DNA of 64,000 nucleotides, taken from contig NZ_AMZN01000069.1 of assembly GCF_000331535.1 (NCBI RefSeq), positions 24,711 to 88,710 of the forward strand. The letters run 5' to 3'. The translations under genes and the position numbers were made by a program. Position 1 is the first letter of the stretch; each line of letters begins with the position of its first letter. Positions 17,240 to 25,500 of this stretch are shown in pieces. Below the pieces are notes generated by a model. It saw nothing but the letters and a program-made list of their open reading frames with translations. It was not told the DNA's origin and ran no database searches. The DNA is from Fulvivirga imtechensis AK7 (GTDB lineage: Bacteria; Bacteroidota; Bacteroidia; Cytophagales; Cyclobacteriaceae).

Positions 17240-19396
17240 ATGAACCTATCCAAGCTTAACAAAAAGTTTATTCTACAGCACGGTCAATCGGATTGTGGGC
17301 CAGCTTGTCTTGCTTCTATTATACAATTTCATGGCGGAAATCGATCTTTGGATGAGATTAGAAGAGTAACAGGAACCAGTCAAAAAGGAACAAAACTATT
17401 AGGACTTTATCAAGGGGCGAGGCAATTAGGTTTCGATGTGATAGGATTGGAAGCTGAAGGGATAACTAATCTTAGTGAACTTGATCAGCCGGCTATCCTA
17501 CATGTCACACTTGAAAATCGTTTACTTCATTACATAGTATTTTATGGGTTTGTTGATGATAAAATGATCATTGGTGATCCCAGAAAGGGCATTAGCTTGT
17601 GGAGCCCTGAACAACTACGGGAAGTTTGGCTGAGCAAGTCTCTGCTAAAGCTTGTGCCAAACCAAGATTTTAAAAAAGTACGAAAAAGGCGTTGGAGATT
17701 TCCCCAGTTAGTTGCGTGGATAAAAGAGGATATTAATATTCTAATGACTTCTCTATTTTTAGGAGTGTTAATTGCTATTTTCTCTCTTGCCACCTCTATT
17801 TTTATTCAAAAATTGATTGATGTAATCCTGCCCACAAAAGAAGTTATGAAGTTGCTCGTTGGAATAGTTTTATTTGGGTTTATTCTTTTGGCCAAGGCGG
17901 CTTTAAATTTTGTGCGCTCAACTTTCTTAATCACACAAAGTAGGGATTTTAATAACCGAATGATCGGTTATTTCTTTAAGTCGTTGCTGTGCCTTCCCAA
18001 ACCGTTTTTTGATTCAAAAAAAATTGGAGAGATGATTGCTCGCATGAATGATGCTCGAAGGATTCAATTGGTAGTTAGCAATCTTGCTGGGAATATTATA
18101 ATTGAGGGCTTAGTAGCGATGGCGTCATTAGCCGGGGTATTTTTTTATTCCTGGCAGGTTGGTATTCTTGTTTTTTCTCTTTTACCCATCTATATAGTTA
18201 TTCTTAGGAATTTAAATAAACCCATCATTACTGCCCAAAAAGATGTGATGATTAAGCATGCTTTAAATGAAGGTAACTATATAGATGTAATAAGCGGCAT
18301 TTCTGAAATAAAAGCAACAGCAACAACTGAACTATTCCATGGGGCTACCAGCTTAATTTATAGGATTTTTCAGGATAGTATCTTCAAACTTGGGAAGATC
18401 CAAATTAAATTTAACCTTAGAACCGAGCTTGCGGGAGTGTTATTGATGCTCGCTGTAATGTCATTTTCTGCCTATTTAGTGATTGCAGATCATCTTATGC
18501 TAGGGGTAATGATGGCTGTTTTGTCACTGTCCAGTTCCATTGGACCTTCGTTAGCGAAGCTAGCGGCCTTCAATATACAGTTTCAGGAAGCGAAAGTAGC
18601 TTTTAAGCGAATGGAAGAGTTTACAATGGTTGAAAAGGAAATGAATGACGGTGAACCTGCTAACAGTATCGTACCCATGGAAATAAAAAACTTGTCTTTC
18701 AACTTTCCCGGATCACTTCCATTACTAAAAGACATAAGTTTGAAAATTGAACAAGGAAGGATTACTATGCTGTTAGGTGAAAGTGGAGTGGGGAAGAGTA
18801 CCATTCTACAACTCATTCAGCGTTTTTATGAACCTGTATCTGGACAAATTCAGGCAAATGGCAAGAAAATAAACACAATACAGCTGGATTCATATAGAAA
18901 GCAGATAGCGGTAGTATCTCAGGAGATTAAGATCTTCAACAATTATTTACTATTCAATATTGCCTTATCAGAAGATCCGAAAATTCTGGAACATGTTCCC
19001 ATATGGTGCCAAGAAAATGGATTTGATCAATTTTTTTCCAAATTTCCACAAGGCTATATGACTTTACTTGGAGAAGAAGGTGCCAATATATCAGGAGGAC
19101 AGAGACAACTTGTTGGTCTTGCTCGTGCACTTTTTAGAAAACCGGATATTTTACTAATAGATGAAGGTACCTCTGCTATGGATAGACGCACTGAGAACTT
19201 TATTTTAGAAATGTTACTTTCCTTTAAGGAAGAAATGGCCATACTCTTGGTTACACACCGAATAAAAACTGCCTCCATAGCGGACCACATCTATATTTTA
19301 GAGAATGGAACAGTGGTTTCGCAAGGAACTCCGGAGAGCCTGATGCTATTCGATAATTTTTATAGCGAATCTTATAGGGAACTCTTATCAAGTTAA
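17240..19396 (+). CDS. Peptidase-containing ABC transporter (PCAT) for double-glycine peptides
   Basis: A 718-residue fusion. The N-terminal C39 peptidase has Q13 (oxyanion hole), catalytic C19 in QSDCGPACLA, H97 in LLHYIVFYG and D113 in IIGDPRKG, all as in LagD/ComA-type proteases. Six membrane helices follow (about 160-440). The ATPase domain has Walker A GESGVGKST, signature ISGGQRQ, Walker B ILLIDEGTSAMD and H-loop LLVTHRI, all complete. It should cut the leader of the peptide encoded at 13837 after GG and export the rest. No HlyD-type membrane-fusion protein is encoded next to it, although Gram-negative PCATs usually need one. Confidence 0.95.
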   Translation: MNLSKLNKKFILQHGQSDCGPACLASIIQFHGGNRSLDEIRRVTGTSQKGTKLLGLYQGARQLGFDVIGLEAEGITNLSELDQPAILHVTLENRLLHYIVFYGFVDDKMIIGDPRKGISLWSPEQLREVWLSKSLLKLVPNQDFKKVRKRRWRFPQLVAWIKEDINILMTSLFLGVLIAIFSLATSIFIQKLIDVILPTKEVMKLLVGIVLFGFILLAKAALNFVRSTFLITQSRDFNNRMIGYFFKSLLCLPKPFFDSKKIGEMIARMNDARRIQLVVSNLAGNIIIEGLVAMASLAGVFFYSWQVGILVFSLLPIYIVILRNLNKPIITAQKDVMIKHALNEGNYIDVISGISEIKATATTELFHGATSLIYRIFQDSIFKLGKIQIKFNLRTELAGVLLMLAVMSFSAYLVIADHLMLGVMMAVLSLSSSIGPSLAKLAAFNIQFQEAKVAFKRMEEFTMVEKEMNDGEPANSIVPMEIKNLSFNFPGSLPLLKDISLKIEQGRITMLLGESGVGKSTILQLIQRFYEPVSGQIQANGKKINTIQLDSYRKQIAVVSQEIKIFNNYLLFNIALSEDPKILEHVPIWCQENGFDQFFSKFPQGYMTLLGEEGANISGGQRQLVGLARALFRKPDILLIDEGTSAMDRRTENFILEMLLSFKEEMAILLVTHRIKTASIADHIYILENGTVVSQGTPESLMLFDNFYSESYRELLSS

Positions 19397-19489
19397 TAAG
19401 TTGGTTATGTCCTAATGGTCGATCGGGTATTCTGTACCCCTGAGTGACTTTGAATCTAGGACTGTTGCGAGGAACACAACCGTGTAGAA

Positions 19490-19522
19490 GGCATAAGTGA
19501 CACTATAGCTGAACACTTGTGC
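19490..19522. repeat. Decayed copy of the GGCACAAGTG hairpin
   Basis: GGCATAAGTG (19490-19499) and CACTTGTGC (19514-19522) form an imperfect stem around a 14-nt loop. The loop, ACACTATAGCTGAA, resembles that of the perfect copy at 20162-20195. It lies 94 nt after the PCAT stop and may serve as its terminator. Confidence 0.55.
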
Positions 19523-19533
19523 ATATGTTTAAT

Positions 19534-19795
19534 AACGTGGGTTTGAGTTGAAACGATTGGGAAATGACGTTATCCTGCATGTCCCGAGCTAATTCCCTGG
19601 GAGGCAACCCACAACCTTTAGTTGATTTTGTGTATAATGACATAGCTACCTGAACGGCCCCTGAACGGCCTTGAGAAATGACATTCCGCTGACAGCCAAA
19701 TCCTTTAGCAATGGCCGTAGGAATTTTAATGGGACATGTAAATTCTATCACTCACATTGTTTAATCCCCGTTTTCCACCGAGTTTTGGGTGAGGG
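19534..19795 (-). repeat. Decayed copy of the terminal-inverted-repeat element (long type)
   Basis: The left end, AACGTGGGTTTGAG, is a decayed form of the element end AACGTGAGTTCGATATA. The interior follows the order of the copy at 63702-64000: TGTCCCGA, a GTTGATTTTGTG stretch, AATGACATAGCT, a GAACGGCCTTGAGAAA stretch, then a palindromic CCCCGTTTT region. The right end cannot be placed exactly. Confidence 0.6.
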
Positions 19796-19843
19796 GTCCC
19801 TTCCACTTCTGGATGACTCTGCTTTTAAGGTATATGTTAATTT

Positions 19844-20065
19844 AACGTAAGTTCGATATAGTAGAACCGATTAAATTGTATTCGTATCCAAAAATAACCT
19901 AAAACCCTCTTTTAAGGTCCCCGAACTTGCCTTCGGGGAGGCTGAAGAATCTTACTAAGTTCAAGGATACTACCAGCAACATAGGAAGATCCTTCTCCCG
20001 AAAGCCTTAAAGCCTTCGGGATAGGATGACTGCCTTTTTTAAGCATTTTATATCGAACTCAAGTT
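19844..20065 (+). repeat. Short element with 17-bp terminal inverted repeats (copy A)
   Basis: AACGTAAGTTCGATATA (19844-19860) and TATATCGAACTCAAGTT (20049-20065) are near-perfect inverted ends of a 222-bp non-coding element. The interior has GC-rich palindromes such as CCCGAAAGCC-TTAA-AGCCTTCGGG. The element at 38031-38227 is its reverse complement with about 50 bp missing. The structure is that of a MITE-like or structured repeat; no transposase is encoded. Confidence 0.8.
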
Positions 20066-20161
20066 ATTTAATAACACGTCCAGGATAAAAAGTACAAGGC
20101 ATGGATCTTCAGTTTTTATCTGTAAAAGAGCTGTGAGGCTGAAGATTGGAAATTGATACAA

Positions 20162-20195
20162 GGCACAAGTGAGGCTATCGCTGAACACTTGTGCC
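20162..20195 (-). terminator. Hairpin, probable terminator of the first tonB gene
   Basis: GGCACAAGTG (20162-20171) and CACTTGTGCC (20186-20195) form a perfect 10-bp stem with a 14-nt loop, 13 nt past the end of the leftward tonB gene at 20208. On the minus strand it is followed by TTGTAT. A decayed copy lies at 19490-19522. Confidence 0.6.
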
Positions 20196-20207
20196 AGGTA
20201 AAATAGC

Positions 20208-20882
20208 TTAGTTTAGCTGAAAAGCTATTCGTATCATGATCCTTTGACTTACGGGAACGCCTCTCTGCCTAGGCGGATTCCAATCCGGTGCATTTTGCAG
20301 AATTCGTACAGCTTCTTCGTCGCAGCCAGCGCCTATGCCTCGTGCTATTTGTATATCTTTGACTTTACCATCTCGATCGACTACAAACTGTACAAACACT
20401 TTGCCTTCGATACCCATTCTCCGTGCCTGTGGGGGATAACGTAAATTTTTGGCCACATATTCATAGAAGGCTGCATATCCACCTTTAGGAGTTGCAGGTT
20501 CTTCAACAATTTGGAATATTTCCTCTGCCACCTCTTCTTCAGGCGCCTCCTCTATGATGATGTCTTCGATCACCTTTTCCTCAGTGATTTCCACATCCAG
20601 GTCTATTTCTATTTCTTCTTCAATCTCTTCTTCATCAGGCACTTCTATGATCTCGGGTTGTTGGATCTTGGGAGGTGGGGGAGGTGGCTGTTCAGTGGGT
20701 GGTATTTCCAGCAGGTCTTCGAAGTCGTCCTGTACCTGTCCCAGGTCAACGAAGTTACCGGTATCATAATTGCGCCATTCGAAAGCGCAAACTGTTAGAG
20801 CGAGTGCCACGAGCAGTCCAATCTGAAAGAAGAGCCCTGCTTTTTTATGCACATCTGCAGAGGAATGTTTTTTTATCTCCAT
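20208..20882 (-). CDS. TonB energy-transducer protein, paralogue 1
   Basis: A 224-residue TonB. It has a short cytoplasmic N-terminus, one membrane anchor (about 16-33), a periplasmic linker and a C-terminal TonB domain. The domain includes YPPQARRMGIEGKVFVQFVV and ends PVSQRIMIRIAFQLN. The linker has six consecutive prolines and then a very acidic (Glu/Asp/Ile) stretch instead of the Pro-Lys repeat of enterobacterial TonB. It should pass proton-motive energy from ExbB/ExbD to outer-membrane receptors; no exbBD is in the window. It is a tandem paralogue of the gene at 20964 but has its own leader and follows that gene's terminator. Confidence 0.92.
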   Translation of the reverse strand: MEIKKHSSADVHKKAGLFFQIGLLVALALTVCAFEWRNYDTGNFVDLGQVQDDFEDLLEIPPTEQPPPPPPKIQQPEIIEVPDEEEIEEEIEIDLDVEITEEKVIEDIIIEEAPEEEVAEEIFQIVEEPATPKGGYAAFYEYVAKNLRYPPQARRMGIEGKVFVQFVVDRDGKVKDIQIARGIGAGCDEEAVRILQNAPDWNPPRQRGVPVSQRIMIRIAFQLN

Positions 20883-20918
20883 AACTAATTATTTAGTTAT
20901 AAAACTAATGAATTAGTT
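20881..20918 (-). promoter_or_regulatory. Tandem AACTAA palindromes at the start of tonB paralogue 1
   Basis: ATAACTAA/TTAGTTAT (20881-20888 and 20893-20900) and AACTAAT/ATTAGTT (20903-20909 and 20912-20918) are two adjacent inverted repeats with the same core. The first abuts and overlaps the start codon. They may bind a regulator in DNA, or fold in the mRNA and hide the start. Confidence 0.5.
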
Positions 20919-20934
20919 GTTTAAATCAAAAAGA

Positions 20935-20957
20935 AGCCCGGATTTTTACTCCGGGCT
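20935..20957 (-). terminator. Rho-independent terminator of tonB paralogue 2
   Basis: AGCCCGGA (20935-20942) pairs with TCCGGGCT (20950-20957) around a 7-nt loop. Read leftward, the stem is followed by TCTTTTTGATTT, a typical U-tract. It lies 7 nt after the stop of the gene at 20964-21638, so the two tonB genes are separate transcription units. Confidence 0.8.
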
Positions 20958-20963
20958 CTTAAT

Positions 20964-21638
20964 TTATCCTAGTTTAAAGGTAATTGGCAAAATAATTCTT
21001 TGCTTTACAGGTTTACCTCTTTGCTTCGGAGGGCTCCATTTTGGCGCGCCTTGAATAACACGCACAGCCTCCTCGTCACAACCTGCACCAATACCTTTAA
21101 CGGCTTGTACTTCTGTAAGAGTTCCGTCTTTATCTACAACAAACTGTACATATACTTTACCCTCAATACCCATACGTCTGGCCTGGGCAGGATACTTTAG
21201 TTTGTCAGCCACATATTTGTAGAAAGCTTCATAGCCACCAGGAGGTGTCGCAGGGTCTTCCACAATCATGAAAACTTCCTCGGCTACTTCTTCTTCCGGA
21301 GCCTCTTCCACAATAATATCTTCTATCACTTTTTCCTCTGTGATCTCTACGTCAAGGTCTACTTCAATTTCTTCTTCTATCTCTTCCTCATCAGGAACCT
21401 CGATAATTTCCGGCTGCTGGATCTTTGGCGGAGGGGGAGGTGGTTGCTCCGTTGGCGGTATTTCCAACAGGTCTTCGAAATCGTCCTGTACCTGACCTAA
21501 GTCAACAAGATCTCCTTCATCATAATTCTTCCATTCGAAAGCCAGTACCACGAGGCACATGCTAACAAGGAGACCTATGTTAAAAAGGAGTCCTGATTTT
21601 TTATTCAGGTCAGCTTTTTCTGTCTTTTTAGCTTCCAT
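20964..21638 (-). CDS. TonB energy-transducer protein, paralogue 2
   Basis: A 224-residue TonB with the same length and order as its neighbour: an N-terminal anchor (about 16-33), a proline run, an acidic linker, and a C-terminal domain with YPAQARRMGIEGKVYVQFVV. The linker from VDLGQVQDD to the APEEEVAEE stretch is almost identical in protein to paralogue 1 (a few I/V changes), while the C-terminal domain differs at many positions. The DNA of the linker differs at many third codon positions, so the likeness is kept by selection rather than recent copying. It has its own promoter and terminator. Confidence 0.92.
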   Translation of the reverse strand: MEAKKTEKADLNKKSGLLFNIGLLVSMCLVVLAFEWKNYDEGDLVDLGQVQDDFEDLLEIPPTEQPPPPPPKIQQPEIIEVPDEEEIEEEIEVDLDVEITEEKVIEDIIVEEAPEEEVAEEVFMIVEDPATPPGGYEAFYKYVADKLKYPAQARRMGIEGKVYVQFVVDKDGTLTEVQAVKGIGAGCDEEAVRVIQGAPKWSPPKQRGKPVKQRIILPITFKLG

Positions 21639-21681
21639 TATTAATGTACTCTTTATTTAAAATTAGAATGAGTCGTGTTTT

Positions 21682-21714
21682 CAAATATACAAAACTTAAT
21701 TAATTTTCTATCAA
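21682..21714 (-). promoter_or_regulatory. Promoter of tonB paralogue 2
   Basis: On the minus strand TTG (21714-21712) is followed after 22 nt by TATATTTG (21689-21682), a perfect -7 box. The -33 part overlaps the stop codon of the vanZ-like gene. The start codon is 44 nt downstream. Confidence 0.6.
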
Positions 21715-22079
21715 GCTTTGTATTTATTGCGTATATAAAACAAGCACAGTCCCAAAAAAGATCCGGCTATATTTGCCAGAGCATCATACATTTCCATCGA
21801 TCTGCCGGGTATTACGGCCTGTGCCAGTTCGATCAGAAACCCATACAGCGCTGAAAGTATAACACCCAAGGTAAGCATACTGTTTCGCTTGATATGGTCT
21901 TTCCTGCTTTCATACAGGCCGCTGATCAGGAGAAAGGCCAATACAAAGAAGACAAACCCATGCCCTAGTTTGTCGTATGAAAAAAGGGTAAGATCGGGTA
22001 CTGATTCACCGGGTGTCAGCGTAAGTACAAGTATTACTATGGCCCACAGAATTGACCCGATCAGATATTTATTGGGCAT
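21711..22079 (-). CDS. VanZ-like membrane protein
   Basis: A 122-residue protein with four membrane segments. It carries the VanZ-family features: DKLGHGFVFFVLAFLL near residue 35, an E in IELAQAVIPGRSMEMYDALAN and a final anchor. VanZ of enterococci gives low teicoplanin resistance, but chromosomal homologues such as this are of unknown role. It lies 2 nt after gcvH and follows sprA, an order common in Bacteroidota, so it is a neighbour by descent rather than a resistance gene. Confidence 0.85.
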   Translation of the reverse strand: MPNKYLIGSILWAIVILVLTLTPGESVPDLTLFSYDKLGHGFVFFVLAFLLISGLYESRKDHIKRNSMLTLGVILSALYGFLIELAQAVIPGRSMEMYDALANIAGSFLGLCLFYIRNKYKA

Positions 22080-22081
22080 TA

Positions 22082-22462
22082 TCAGGCGCCTATTACCTCT
22101 TTATAAGCGTCAGCATCCAACAGTTCATCCAGTTGGCTTTGGTCTGACATCCTGATCTTTATCATCCAACCTTTCTCATAAGGATCTTCGTTTACAAGTT
22201 CAGGAGAACCCTCGAGGTCGGTATTCACTTCTTCCACAGTACCGCTTACGGGCATGAACAGGTCAGAAACTGTTTTTACTGCTTCCACAGTACCAAATAC
22301 TTCGCCTTGTTCAATGTCTTCTCCTTCTGTTTCGATTTCAACATAAACGATATCGCCAAGTTCTCCCTGAGCAAAATCTGTGATTCCTACTGTAGCAATG
22401 TCTCCATCAACTTTGATCCATTCGTGATCTTTGGTGTATTTCAATGATTGAGGTATGTTCAT
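22082..22462 (-). CDS. gcvH: Glycine cleavage system H protein
   Basis: A 126-residue lipoyl carrier of the glycine cleavage complex. The lipoylated lysine is K63 in [13 protein letters not shown]. The N-terminal HEWI and the central [17 protein letters not shown] are family marks. It carries the aminomethyl group between the P, T and L proteins, which are not in this window. A minus-strand TATTTTTG at 22495-22488 is a plausible -7 box, so it may have its own promoter although it lies 58 nt after sprA. Confidence 0.95.
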   Translation of the reverse strand: MNIPQSLKYTKDHEWIKVDGDIATVGITDFAQGELGDIVYVEIETEGEDIEQGEVFGTVEAVKTVSDLFMPVSGTVEEVNTDLEGSPELVNEDPYEKGWMIKIRMSDQSQLDELLDADAYKEVIGA

Positions 22463-22520
22463 TATGTTTTTTGGTTAATTTTTGATTCAAAAATACATTC
22501 TTTTTCCTAATGCGAAAATA

Positions 22521-25500
22521 TTATTGTGCCAAACTAAATCTGATCTGGATACCCATACGGGTTGTGGCTCTTCTGAACGAATTGGATACCTTAGGTTCAT
22601 TAATATTTCTTTCAAAATAAAACTGAAGGTTAAGCTTCTCATTCAACACGTAGCTGACGTTTGGCCTTAGCTGAAGGTTAACGCTACCGTTTGTCACAGT
22701 GTTTACTTCATCTATTTTCCGCTGTATGGTCTCTGTATTCTGGATAGTGAAATTAAGACGGAACGTAAGATCATTTTTTAATGAGATTACCCGCCCTTGT
22801 GATTTAAAGGGGAGCTTGAAGTTTGCCTTGGTGAAGCCTACTTCAAGTACAATGTCATTACTTCTGAGCTCAGTAACCTGGGCATTAGTGATGTTAAGCG
22901 CTACATCACGTTTGGTTTTGTATTCGGCCCTCGCCGTTAAACGACTTTTTGTTCTGATGTTAATACCTACCAAAGGTGAGAATTGCTCTGAGATCATCAC
23001 CTGGCTGATAATGTAAAGTGGTACATTTTCTCCGTTTTGTACACCAAATCTGGAATCGTTGTAATCTTCTATGCGATTCTCCAGCTCCAGTCCATCATTA
23101 TATTGCAGGGAATTGGTGTAGTTGGTCACGGAGTAGTTAGACTGATATCCATGTGTGATACTTATCGACTGGAACTTTTCCTGAAGTTTGGGAATACGTC
23201 CCAAACCTGTATAGTCGACCCTCCAGTTGGGCAATGGTGTGGAGGGGAAAGGGCTCAGGTTCACCTCATTCGGGTCCTTTCCGGCATAGGCCGCAATAAA
23301 GGCCGGGATGAGTACATCTTGTGAGTTGGTATCATACTGTATTCCTGTTTCTCTGTTGAACCTGCTTAGTATTTCCAGGCGATGAGCTTCAAAATCCTGG
23401 AATACGGGTGAGTTGTTATTGTCGTCATCTTTTTTAAATGCTGTTTTGATGGCCAGGAAGGAGACAGCATAACCACCTGAACGGCTTGGATTCAGGGAGG
23501 CAAAAACAGGGTCTTCACCATCATCAGCAGTGTTTCGGAATATTTCTTGGTAGGAAGCGCTCTTTGTTTTACGCGCATCTAACTGTATCTTCAGGTCTCT
23601 GAGTGGCTCCAGGTTAGCGCGAACGTTGTAATCAACCGTTTTAGTTTGTGTAAAGGGTGCGGTCAGCTCATTATTGGTGGTGAGCAACCCGTCTCTCATC
23701 ATTTCATATCGTATGTTTGGATCCTGGGAACCGAGAATGAAAGGAAGCCCTGGAGCATTGAAGCTGCTGTCCATGCCAAAGAGAAATGCACGTGGCTTGA
23801 AGCCAGGCAGCAATGTTCCTTCTCTTAAGGTATAGGTGGCATTGATGGACTGTACCGACATAAGGAACTTTAAAAACCCTTTCAACCCTTTGTTTTCTGC
23901 TTTCTTGACCTGTGTTGTATCCTGAGTTGTAGTTGGTCTCAGAGAGCTTCTTCTGGTGGTACGGGGCGGGGAGTTGATCTCTTTCAGGATTTTTACTTTG
24001 TTATAAAGTTTTATCAGATCGATCTTTCCACTCACTGTATTATCCCTACTGTTTTGAATGGTATTGCCAAAGTCAAGACTGTCTGGCCGGTTAATAGGGC
24101 CGGCAGTCCAGGCGTATCCTGCCTGATATCTGTAATCAGCGCTTACCCAATCTGTAACAGGTAATTTATCCAATGGCAGCCTGTAATTGGCGCTGACATT
24201 TTGATCAAAATTTTTCATACGCCCCAGGTTCTTCAGATTTGTCCAGATTGAATCTCTTTTAACATCCGAGTCTATGTCTCCCTCTGGTTCGTCTATTATT
24301 GCATTTGTTCTGGCATTATAATCCAGGGACAGGCTTCTGGTAATATCCCACTGCACGTTGTAAGACCGGTTGAAAGTGAAATATTTCTCATAGTTGACCA
24401 GGTCATTGTTGTATACTTCCATCCTGTTCCTGTATACCGTTTTCCTGAATTCCCGTCTTAGGTCTCCTCTAACAGACAAATTGGTCGGGACTGGTGTTAG
24501 ATTAAAATCTTTTATCAGTTTCAGGAATGGTGAATTTAAAAACCGGACATTTTTGAAAGGCTCCCATGGCTGCACCATGGGGCTATAGTTCCAGGCTACT
24601 GCAGCGTTGTAGTTTTGCTGTAGCATCTGCTGCAGATTGAAGTTCGTCCGGACCATTTCACTATATGCATAGGTGAAAGAGAAGTTTTCAATATCATAGA
24701 TATGTTTCTTGGCTTCTGGATTGACTTTCACTTTCCTCACATTAGTGAAGTTTATACTTCTTCGGGTAGTCTCATCCGTGACGATTTGTTCATACTCTCG
24801 CCTTTGCTCTTCTGTTTCGAATGAGAGGAGTGAAGCATCAACTGTTATATCCGGGTTAGCCGGATCAAACTTGGGTTTAATGGTAGTTTTTTCATAGCTC
24901 ACATACATGGGTATTTTCAAACCAAGTGCGTCAGGTAGTAACTTGTCTAAAGTAACGTTAGCGGAAATATCATAAGAAGTGGTTTCCTCCCGCGTTCTTT
25001 CAGCTATTTTAGATTGAATACCACCAAATCCAAAAGTTGTATGGCGGGCAGTGGCTGTCACATTAGCAAAATCAGCCAACTTTGCATTCAGAGTGGCATT
25101 GGCAGCCCATCCTTTCGTGCGGTCAAAATCAGTAACACGCAACTCATTGGCCCAAATACAGACCGATTTAGCCGCACCGTCCGGGGATCGTGGGTTTCGA
25201 ACACCAATAGTAAGCCAGATGATGGCGCTCATATCCGGGTTGCCGCGCAGTCTTATCCTATTGTTCCCAACCTGCTTGTGCCCCTCCTGGGGGAAAAGCT
25301 CTCTTTTTGAAATATTTAAACGATCGCGCTCGGATTTTAATGCATACAGTTCATCAACATCCAGATCGATTTCATTTTCCTTAGGCCAAATGTCTTCTGC
25401 CATCATAGCTCCTTTGGCAGTGATCTTTAATGGTACCTCAATTTCGTAGTAGTTAGAATCTACATCTGTACCCAGCCTGAGGAATGCAGTTACTTCACCA

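Larger units (their letters stand above)
19397..20207. other. Gene-free repeat cluster after the PCAT gene
   Basis: These 811 bases separate the peptide block from tonB. They hold, in order, a hairpin (19490-19522), a decayed terminal-inverted-repeat element (from 19534), an intact shorter element (19844-20065) and a second copy of the hairpin (20162-20195). No gene is supported; open frames here are also found inside the repeat copy near 63.7 kb. Confidence 0.7.

Noticed and set aside
19503..19751. Leftward frame of 82 codons after the PCAT gene
   Set aside because: A related frame (63656-63874) lies in another copy of the same repeat element; both come from the repeat, share a TKSTK-LPPR stretch, and have no other support.
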